Origin: Hyphomonadaceae bacterium UBA4763
GTDB taxonomy: Bacteria > Pseudomonadota > Alphaproteobacteria > Caulobacterales > Aquidulcibacteraceae
Direction of reading: 5' to 3'
Assembly (NCBI GenBank): GCA_002403455.1
Contig: DHHV01000153.1
Span: 9,708 to 38,645, forward strand
DNA length: 28,938 bases
The notes under the pieces were generated by a model. It worked only from the letters and a program-made list of their open reading frames with translations. It searched no databases and was not told the origin of the DNA. The translations under genes were made by a program, and so were the position numbers. Shown here piece by piece: positions 7,877 through 14,482 of this stretch; the first letter of the stretch is position 1; every line of letters begins with the position of its first letter.

Positions 7877-9322
7877 ATGGCTTCATGGGTAGAACCCCAC
7901 GGGATATTTGCCGAGCCCAATCGCCGGCGACTGACGCTCTGGCGGGGTCTGCGACTATTGGGCCTTGCCGCGGCGATGATCGGGTTGCTGCTGGGGGTTT
8001 TTGACGCGCAATCCCCGGCGACGGCGCTGGCGGAAGCCGGGTTTGGCCTCGTTGCGGCGATTTTCGCCTGGACGCGGATCGCCGCCGAGCGGACAGCCAC
8101 GCCAACCGCGCCGCCGCGATTGGCAAACCTTGGCGAAACGCTGCGCGCGCCATGGGTCGAGGCCATGCTGGGCGCGCTGCCCGATCCGATCATTATTGCC
8201 CAAACCGGCGGCAAAGTGACGTTCGCCAATCGGCGTGCGCGCGAGGCGCTGCGGCTGAACGAAGAATCGCTGGCGCGGGGGGCGGGCTTGCTGCGCAACC
8301 CCGCTTTGTTGGACGCCATCGATCGGGCTTTGCGCGGCGAGGCGACCGCGCCGGTCGCCTTTGCCGTGCCGGGCGGGGTCGAGCGACATTGGCGCGTCGA
8401 CGTGGTGGCCATGGAGATTGACGGCGTGCGGGCGGCGCTCGCCTGTTTTCACGATGAAACCGAACGCCTGCAGATCGAGCAAATGCGCGCCGATTTCATC
8501 GCCAACGCCAGCCATGAATTGCGCACGCCCTTGGCCTCGCTGATTGGCTTTATCGAGACCTTGCGCGGTCACGCCAAAAACGATCCCGCCGCGCGGGAGA
8601 ATTTCCTTGGCATCATGGAAACGCAAGCCCAGCGCATGCGCCGGCTGGTCGATGATTTGTTGTCGCTGTCGCGCATCGAGGTGAACGAACATGTGCCGCC
8701 CAATGCGGTCGCCGATTTGCGGGCGATCACGCGCTCCGTGCTGGCGAGCTTGCGCCCCTTGGCGGCGCGGCGCAGCATTGAACTTGTGTTGCTGGACGAG
8801 AGCGAAGCGAAGTCTGCTCTGTGGGTCGCCGCCGATGTGCGGGAATTAGAGCAAGTCGTTCAAAACCTCACCGAGAACGCCATTAAATATTGCCGGGCGA
8901 GTGGACGCGTCACGGTTATGCTGCAAGCCGCGACATCGCGCGATGTCGCTTTTGCGGTCGCCGGCAAACAATGGGCGGGCGGAGCGCGGATCGCGTTGGC
9001 CTCGCCCGCCGCCGGTCCCGAGGCGCGCTTTACCACATTGCGCGTGGAAGATCAGGGACCCGGCATTGCGCGCGAATATCTGCCGCGCCTGGCGGAGCGA
9101 TTTTATCGCGTGCCGAGCCTGGAAGACCATGCAACGGGCACGGGGCTGGGGCTCGCCATCGTCAAACATGTTGTCAATCGCAGCGGCGGGTTGTTGGCGG
9201 TCGAGAGTTCGCCTGGCGTTGGCAGCGCGTTTTCGGCCTGCTTGCCGGAGGCGGGGCCGCCACAAGCCAAGCGCGTGGTTGCGTCGGCGACCGATGCGCC
9301 GGTCCACGATCAAATGTCATAA
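7877..9322 (+). CDS. phoR: Phosphate-regulon sensor histidine kinase PhoR
   Basis: The product is 481 residues. Two membrane helices lie near residues 27-45 and 53-70, followed by a PAS-like sensor segment (about 90-185, LPDPIIIAQTGGKVTFANRRA). The dimerisation/phosphoacceptor domain has the H-box NASHELRTPL, with His213. The ATPase domain has its N-box asparagine at 334 (TENAIKY), the G1 box DQGPGIA and the G2 box TGTGLGLAIVKH. With almost no periplasmic loop and a PAS domain, it has the PhoR layout, and its place directly upstream of pstC supports the name. PhoR phosphorylates PhoB when phosphate is scarce and is held off by the PstSCAB-PhoU complex. The ATG at 7877 follows an in-frame stop at 7850, and AGGAG is rather far away (16 bases). 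Its stop codon lies inside the Pho box of the pst operon. phoB itself is not nearby. Confidence 0.92.
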   Translation: MASWVEPHGIFAEPNRRRLTLWRGLRLLGLAAAMIGLLLGVFDAQSPATALAEAGFGLVAAIFAWTRIAAERTATPTAPPRLANLGETLRAPWVEAMLGALPDPIIIAQTGGKVTFANRRAREALRLNEESLARGAGLLRNPALLDAIDRALRGEATAPVAFAVPGGVERHWRVDVVAMEIDGVRAALACFHDETERLQIEQMRADFIANASHELRTPLASLIGFIETLRGHAKNDPAARENFLGIMETQAQRMRRLVDDLLSLSRIEVNEHVPPNAVADLRAITRSVLASLRPLAARRSIELVLLDESEAKSALWVAADVRELEQVVQNLTENAIKYCRASGRVTVMLQAATSRDVAFAVAGKQWAGGARIALASPAAGPEARFTTLRVEDQGPGIAREYLPRLAERFYRVPSLEDHATGTGLGLAIVKHVVNRSGGLLAVESSPGVGSAFSACLPEAGPPQAKRVVASATDAPVHDQMS

Positions 9323-9358
9323 GAATTTCACACACTTGTCATCATTGCCCCCTATGCG
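9314..9358 (+). promoter_or_regulatory. Pho box (three PhoB half-sites) and -10 element of the pst operon
   Basis: Three direct repeats are placed exactly 11 bp apart: ATGTCAT (9314-9320), ATTTCAC (9325-9331) and TTGTCAT (9336-9342), with four-base spacers. This is the PhoB-binding pattern (7-mer CTGTCAT, 4-bp spacer). Ten bases after the last unit comes TATGCG (9353-9358), a plausible -10, the same spacing as in the classical E. coli phoA promoter, where the box replaces the -35. The box overlaps the phoR stop codon (9320-9322). It therefore drives pstC-pstA-pstB(-phoU) from a start near 9365 independently of phoR. Confidence 0.82.
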
Positions 9359-9462
9359 CAGCAACCTGAAGGGGTGGAACGGCGTTCGATTTGGACGCCT
9401 TGCGCGGAACGTTCTGATCCTTGTCGCGCGCCGGCGCGTCTGCTGAACCAGGATAGGTGTAC

Positions 9463-10860
9463 TTGACCGATTTCTTGCTCTCGTTCCCGGTTGACGCGCT
9501 GCTGCTGGCGTTCTTGCTGGCGTTCGGGGCTGTCGCCTATGGGGTCGTCGCGCAGCGTATGGTTGGCGCCCGGCAAGCCGGCCGGGCGTTGCATTCTTTG
9601 CCTGGCTTTAGCGGCTGGTGGGCGGCGATCCTGACGGCCGGGCCGGCCTTGGCGCTGCTGGCGGCGGCTGGCGTGGTGAAAGACGCGATAGTCACGGCCG
9701 ATGTGGCCGGCAGCTTGCCGTCAGACGTGTTGGCGCTCGCGCCAGAGCGCGTGCAGGCTTTTCTGAACGCTGCCCGCGATGTCGCCTTTAACAATGCGCG
9801 GGCCGCAACGGATGCGGTGGCGGCGGTCGGCGCGCAATTTCGGCAAAGCGAGGGAATGGCGCGGCTGGCCATTGTCGCAGTCGTCGTCTTGGCGGCGCTT
9901 GGCGGATTTTTCTACGCGCTGGCCGCGATCCGTCCGGCCTCGCGTACGCGCAATCGGGTCGAGCAGACCGTGCAGTCGACATTGCTCGCCGCCTCGGGCA
10001 TCGCGATTTTGACGACGATCGGCATTGTCTTATCGGTTGTGTTTGAGACCTTGCAGTTTTTTGCGGTCTATTCGCCGCTCGATTTTCTGTTTGGCCTGCA
10101 ATGGAGCCCGCAAACGGCGATTCGCGCCGACCAGGTCGGCCAATCCGGCGCATTTGGCTCGGTGCCATTGTTCTTCGGCACGCTGATGATCAGCGTGATC
10201 GCGATGGCGGTCGCGGTGCCGATCGGTCTTTATGCGGCGATCTATTTGTCCGAATACGCTTCGCCGTTGACGCGGCGATTGGCCAAGCCGGCGTTGGAAA
10301 TCCTCGCGGGCATTCCGACCGTCGTTTATGGGTTTTTCGCGCTGTTGACCGTCGCGCCGGCCGTCAAAGCCTTGGGCGATGCGCTCGGCGTGCCAGCGCA
10401 GCCGACCAGCGCGCTCGCCGCCGGCATTGTCATGGGCGTGATGATCATTCCGTTCGTGTCGTCGTTGTCGGATGACGTGATCAATGCTACGCCGCAAGCC
10501 TTGCGCGACGGCTCCTTTGCGATGGGCGCCACCAAATCCGAGACGGTGCAGCGGGTGCTGCTGCCCGCCGCTTTGCCGGGGATCGTTGGCGCGATCTTGC
10601 TGGCGGCAAGCCGGGCCATCGGCGAGACGATGATCGTCGTCATGGCGGCGAGCCAACGCGCCAATATCACCTGGAACCCGTTTGAAGACGTCACTACGAT
10701 CACCGTGCAGATTGTCAGCCTGTTGACCGGTGATTTGGACTTTAACAGTCCCAAAACACGCTCGGCTTTTGCGCTCGGTTTTGTGTTATTTGTGGTGACC
10801 TTGCTGTTGAACATCGTCGCCTTACGGATCGTCCAAAAATACCGAGAGCGCTATGAGTGA
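9463..10860 (+). CDS. pstC: Phosphate ABC transporter permease PstC (long alphaproteobacterial form)
   Basis: About 465 residues, far longer than E. coli PstC (319). The extra length is N-terminal: extra membrane helices near residues 3-22, 45-65, 140-160 and 180-205, with an Ala-rich extracytoplasmic stretch between them. The C-terminal half is the standard transporter permease domain (MISVIAMAVAVPIGLYAAIY, then GIPTVVYGFFAL), with the EAA coupling loop DGSFAMGATKSETVQRVLLP that contacts PstB. It forms the phosphate channel with PstA. I place the start at TTG 9463 because AGGA at 9450-9453 is correctly spaced for it; a GTG at 9457 in the same frame is the alternative but sits too close. The last eight bases overlap the start of pstA, implying coupled translation. 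Confidence 0.92.
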   Translation: MTDFLLSFPVDALLLAFLLAFGAVAYGVVAQRMVGARQAGRALHSLPGFSGWWAAILTAGPALALLAAAGVVKDAIVTADVAGSLPSDVLALAPERVQAFLNAARDVAFNNARAATDAVAAVGAQFRQSEGMARLAIVAVVVLAALGGFFYALAAIRPASRTRNRVEQTVQSTLLAASGIAILTTIGIVLSVVFETLQFFAVYSPLDFLFGLQWSPQTAIRADQVGQSGAFGSVPLFFGTLMISVIAMAVAVPIGLYAAIYLSEYASPLTRRLAKPALEILAGIPTVVYGFFALLTVAPAVKALGDALGVPAQPTSALAAGIVMGVMIIPFVSSLSDDVINATPQALRDGSFAMGATKSETVQRVLLPAALPGIVGAILLAASRAIGETMIVVMAASQRANITWNPFEDVTTITVQIVSLLTGDLDFNSPKTRSAFALGFVLFVVTLLLNIVALRIVQKYRERYE

Positions 10861-12670
10861 GACCGCGATCGCTTCTGCGCCGGCGTCTGGGCGCGCAAGC
10901 ACAGCCGCCCGCGCGGCGGCAAATTTGGCGCGCCGCAAGAACGCCGAGTGGCGGTTCCGGGCCTATGGTATTGTGGCGATCGCGATCGCGATGTTTGCGC
11001 TGGTGGCGTTGCTCGCCTCCGTGGTCAGCGAATCGCGGCTGGCCTTTACGACCCACCGGCTCGCCTTGCCGGTGCGGCTAGATGCGGCCCAAGTCGACCC
11101 GGCCGGGGCGCGTGACCCGCAACAAATCCGCACGCGCGGCAATTTCAGCGGCCTCGTCCAAAATGCGCTCTATGCGGCGTTTCCGAATGTGGTGGAGCGG
11201 GTTGAGCGCCGCGCGCTGAGCGGGCTTGTCACTGCGCTGGCCGCGACGGACCTTGCCAAGCGCGTTGCAGCCAATCCTGGCCTGATCGGAACCGAAATCC
11301 CCGCGGACATCGCTTTGTCGGATGACGCCTCGCTTTACCTGAAGGGGGCCTATGGCGCCGATGATCTCCAGCGCGGCCGGGGCGAGGTCGCCTTGTCGGG
11401 GATTGAGGGCGAGATCACGCTGGCTTTTTCCGCCAATGCGCTGTCGGAGCCAGTTGGCGCGGTGAAGCGCCGGCTCGGGGCGCGCGCCGCTCGGCTGCAG
11501 GACGAGTTCGATGGCCTGTCGCGCCGGTTGGCGGCGCTGAACGCGCGGATTGCCGCGTTGGAGCCCGGCGCGGTCGACCTCGATGGCCGCGCGCGCGCGG
11601 AACTGGAGCGCGAACAAACCGCTTTATCGGCGGATTTGGCGCAGCGCCGTCTGATTATCGACGATCTGCGCGCCCGGTCGAGCGCCATCGCCAATAATAT
11701 CCCGCTCGATGCCGACACACCCGCCATTTTCGTCGAAGCGCAGGGCGGCATTATTGAGCTGACCTCGATCAGCGCCGATCAAGCGATCGGCCGCGTTCTT
11801 GTCACCCCGCAAGCGGCGTCGCCGGCGCTGGCCGGGGAATGGCGCTTGCGGCTATTGTCGACGCCGGAATCGGCCCGCAAGGTCAGCAATGCGCAGGTCG
11901 CCTGGACCTTGGCGTTGAAAGAGCGCGGCCATATCCGCGAGACCTTTAATCTGGGCTTTTTCACCCGCGCCGATAGCCGCGAGCCGGAATTGGCCGGCAT
12001 TGCTGGCGCGCTGATGGGCTCGCTGTTGACGATGATCGTAACGGCATTGCTGTCGATCCCGATCGGCGTTGCCGCCGCGATCTATCTGGAAGAATATTCC
12101 AAGAAGAATTGGCTGACCGATTTGATCGAGGTCAATATTAACAATCTCGCGGCGGTTCCGTCGATTGTGTTCGGGCTGCTCGGCTTGGCGGTGTTCCTCA
12201 ATTTCATGGACCTGCCGCGCTCAGCGCCCTTGGTCGGCGGGCTGGTGCTGACATTGATGACGCTGCCGACCGTGATCATTGCGACGCGCGCGGCGCTGAA
12301 GGCGGTGCCGCCATCGATCCGACAGGCGGCGCTGGGCGTCGGCGCCTCGAAAACCCAAGCAATCTTCCACCATGTGCTGCCGCTCGCCGTGCCGGGGATC
12401 ATGACCGGCGCGATCATTGGCCTTGCGCAAGCCATGGGCGAGACCGCGCCGCTTCTCATGATCGGCATGGTGGCGTTCGTCGCCGACGTGCCGTCGAGCT
12501 TCACCGACCCCGCCACCGTGATGCCGGTGCAGGTGTTCATTTGGTCGAACAATCCCGAGCGCGCTTGGGCGCCGTTGACGGCCGCAGCGATTTTACTGCT
12601 GCTCGGTTTCATGATTTTAATGAACGCTGTGGCAGTCTATCTGCGCCGCCGGTTCGAACGGAGATGGTGA
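10853..12670 (+). CDS. pstA: Phosphate ABC transporter permease PstA with large extracytoplasmic insert
   Basis: The product has 605 residues, about twice E. coli PstA (296). A membrane helix near residues 42-62 (GIVAIAIAMFALVALLASVV) is followed by about 300 residues that should lie in the periplasm, including a predicted coiled coil at roughly residues 204-282 rich in Arg, Leu and Ala heptads. The permease domain occupies about 382-600 (LLTMIVTALLSIPIGVAAAI and the EAA loop AALGVGASKTQAIFHHVLPL). An N-terminal DUF3333-type extension is known in alphaproteobacterial PstA; I believe this is that domain, but the extent here looks large. It overlaps pstC by eight bases, and its TGA shares one base with the pstB ATG. 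Confidence 0.92.
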   Translation: MSETAIASAPASGRASTAARAAANLARRKNAEWRFRAYGIVAIAIAMFALVALLASVVSESRLAFTTHRLALPVRLDAAQVDPAGARDPQQIRTRGNFSGLVQNALYAAFPNVVERVERRALSGLVTALAATDLAKRVAANPGLIGTEIPADIALSDDASLYLKGAYGADDLQRGRGEVALSGIEGEITLAFSANALSEPVGAVKRRLGARAARLQDEFDGLSRRLAALNARIAALEPGAVDLDGRARAELEREQTALSADLAQRRLIIDDLRARSSAIANNIPLDADTPAIFVEAQGGIIELTSISADQAIGRVLVTPQAASPALAGEWRLRLLSTPESARKVSNAQVAWTLALKERGHIRETFNLGFFTRADSREPELAGIAGALMGSLLTMIVTALLSIPIGVAAAIYLEEYSKKNWLTDLIEVNINNLAAVPSIVFGLLGLAVFLNFMDLPRSAPLVGGLVLTLMTLPTVIIATRAALKAVPPSIRQAALGVGASKTQAIFHHVLPLAVPGIMTGAIIGLAQAMGETAPLLMIGMVAFVADVPSSFTDPATVMPVQVFIWSNNPERAWAPLTAAAILLLLGFMILMNAVAVYLRRRFERRW

Positions 12671-13530
12671 TGGGCAATGAATATGCCGCTTCGGCTGGCG
12701 AGGATCGCGCGATCGGCGCGGCGCGGGTCGCGTCTGGCGCGATGACCCAACGCCCCGGCGTTGACGCACATGCGCGCGCCAAAGTCGTCGTGCGCGACGT
12801 CAATGTGTTTTACGGCCCCAAACAAGCCCTGTTCGACGTGTCGATCGATATCCCAGAACACGCTGTCACCGCTTTCATCGGTCCTTCGGGTTGCGGCAAG
12901 TCGACCTTGCTGCGTAGCATCAATCGGATGAACGATACGATCGACAATTGTAGGGTGGCTGGCGAGATCTTGGTCGAGGGCGCCAACATCTACGACAAGC
13001 ATATTGATCCGGTGCAATTGCGCGCCCGCGTCGGGATGGTGTTTCAGAAACCCAATCCGTTCCCAAAATCGATCTTTGAGAATGTCGCCTATGGGCCGCG
13101 TATTCATGGGCTGGCGCCCAATCGCGCCGCGCTCGATGAGATCGTCGAAAAAAGCCTGACCCGCGCCGGTCTGTGGGACGAGGTCAAAGACCGCTTGCGC
13201 AGCCCGGGCACCTCCCTCTCCGGCGGGCAACAGCAGCGTTTGGTGATCGCCCGCGCCATCGCCGTCAATCCGGAAGTGATCTTGATGGATGAGCCCTGCT
13301 CGGCCCTCGATCCGATTGCGACCGCCCGCATTGAAGAGCTGATCGACGAATTGCGGGTGAATTATTGCATCATCATCGTCACCCATTCCATGGCGCAGGC
13401 CGCGCGCGTTTCGCAAAAAACGGCGTTTTTCCATTTGGGCAAATTGGTCGAGGCCGGCCCCACCGAAGATATCTTCACCAATCCGCGCGATTCCCGCACC
13501 CAGGATTACATCACTGGGCGGTTTGGGTAA
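12670..13530 (+). CDS. pstB: Phosphate ABC transporter ATP-binding protein PstB
   Basis: With the start at ATG 12670 the product has 286 residues. This ATG overlaps the pstA stop (TGATG) and has GGAG at 12660-12663, six bases away, so I prefer it to the ATG at 12664 or the later one at 12742. After a nonconserved N-terminal tail of ~40 residues the ATPase begins. Walker A is GPSGCGKST at residues 71-79, the Q-loop is VFQKPNPFPKSI, the signature LSGGQQQR is at 183-190, Walker B is VILMDEPCSALDP, and the switch histidine is in IIVTHSM. The FQKPNPFP motif is characteristic of PstB. It powers phosphate import through PstC-PstA at the inner membrane and takes part in the signal to PhoR. Confidence 0.96.
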   Translation: MGNEYAASAGEDRAIGAARVASGAMTQRPGVDAHARAKVVVRDVNVFYGPKQALFDVSIDIPEHAVTAFIGPSGCGKSTLLRSINRMNDTIDNCRVAGEILVEGANIYDKHIDPVQLRARVGMVFQKPNPFPKSIFENVAYGPRIHGLAPNRAALDEIVEKSLTRAGLWDEVKDRLRSPGTSLSGGQQQRLVIARAIAVNPEVILMDEPCSALDPIATARIEELIDELRVNYCIIIVTHSMAQAARVSQKTAFFHLGKLVEAGPTEDIFTNPRDSRTQDYITGRFG

Positions 13531-13673
13531 TGCATTTATCGGCGCAACTGGACGCTGTTTGCTACGTTCAATATTCAATCAGGGATTGTGATGAAACCGT
13601 CGCGAAAATGTAGCTGCATTGTTATGCTAATTAGATAGCGTATTTGTTTATTGATTCATCGTCGGAGGGCGAG
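13531..13673 (+). promoter_or_regulatory. A+T-rich pstB-phoU spacer, possible internal promoter
   Basis: These 143 bp are noticeably richer in A+T than the genes around them and separate two genes that in most relatives are only a few bases apart. The spacer contains a 5-bp inverted repeat, CAATC-agg-GATTG (13576-13588), and ends with the phoU ribosome site GGAGGG (13664-13669). No Pho-box repeat is visible. A separate phoU promoter or a processing site would explain the spacing; this is inference. Confidence 0.3.
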
Positions 13674-14375
13674 ATGCCCGACCATACAGTCCGTGCATTT
13701 GGCCAAGAAATTGACGAATTACTCGGGTTGATCGCCCGCATGGGCGGCGTTGCCGAGGTGTTGGTCGCGGATAGCCTGACCGCGTTCGCCAAGCGCGATT
13801 CCGAAATGGCGCGATCGGTGGTGGCGGCCGATCGCACGCTCGATGGTCTCCAGCGCGATGTAGAGCGCCGCGTCTTGCGGCTGTTTGCGTTGCGACAACC
13901 GATGGCGCGGGATTTACGCGAAGCGATCTCGGCGTTGAAGATCGCGGGCGATCTGGAGCGGATTGGCGACCTTGCCAAGAATACCGCGAAGCGAACCGTG
14001 GTGTTGAACGAGACAGAGGTGCTTGTTCACAACAAAGCCGTGCTGGTGATGGGCAAGCGTGTTGCTGGTCATCTCAATCAAGTTTTGGACGCTTACATCA
14101 ATCGCGACGTTGACCGGGCTTTATCGGTCTGGTATCAAGACGAAGATATCGACGAGCATTATAATAGCTTGTTTCGTGAGATATTGTTGGCGATGGCCGA
14201 TGATTCGCGCAGTGTCGGTCCCTATGCGCATTTGCTTTTCATTACAAAGAATATTGAACGCATTGGCGATCACTGTACCAATATATCGGAAACCGTGCAT
14301 TTCCTGGTAACGGGCGAGGAGTTGGTTTTCGAGCGCCCCAAGAGCGGGTCGGTGCTGGATCCCGAACGCCCGTAA
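13674..14375 (+). CDS. phoU: Phosphate signalling adaptor PhoU
   Basis: With the start at ATG 13674 (ribosome site GGAGGG four bases upstream) the product is 233 residues, the usual PhoU size. It shows the two tandem three-helix PhoU domains: the first contains the conserved DLREAISALKIAGDLERIGDLAKNTA region (around residues 80-106), the second the matching ITKNIERIGDHCTNISE near the C-terminus. These two E/D-R-I-G-D motifs are the metal-binding core of the family. PhoU links the PstSCAB transporter to PhoR and keeps the Pho response off when phosphate is plentiful. It closes the phosphate block; phoB, which follows phoU in many Alphaproteobacteria, is replaced here by a terminator and a convergent TonB receptor gene. 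Confidence 0.95.
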   Translation: MPDHTVRAFGQEIDELLGLIARMGGVAEVLVADSLTAFAKRDSEMARSVVAADRTLDGLQRDVERRVLRLFALRQPMARDLREAISALKIAGDLERIGDLAKNTAKRTVVLNETEVLVHNKAVLVMGKRVAGHLNQVLDAYINRDVDRALSVWYQDEDIDEHYNSLFREILLAMADDSRSVGPYAHLLFITKNIERIGDHCTNISETVHFLVTGEELVFERPKSGSVLDPERP

Positions 14376-14424
14376 TCATTAAGCTGCAGTGATTTTATCG
14401 CGGCGCTTGCTTTCGACGCTCAAC

Positions 14425-14461
14425 AAAACACCCGTCGCGAAGCCTCGCAACGGGTGTTTTT
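14425..14461. terminator. Bidirectional terminator between phoU and the TonB receptor gene
   Basis: AAAACACCCGT (14425-14435) and ACGGGTGTTTTTA (14450-14461) form an 11-bp stem with a GCGA/CGC-containing loop. The plus strand ends in five T and the minus strand in four T, so the hairpin can stop transcripts arriving from phoU (stop at 14375) and from the convergent receptor gene (stop at 14483). Confidence 0.88.
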
Positions 14462-14482
14462 ACGGTCAATTGGGGCCTGTTA

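Noticed and set aside
12541..12669. Longer pstB beginning inside pstA
   Set aside because: The extra residues come from the end of pstA read in another frame. GGAG and the TGATG overlap support the start at 12670.
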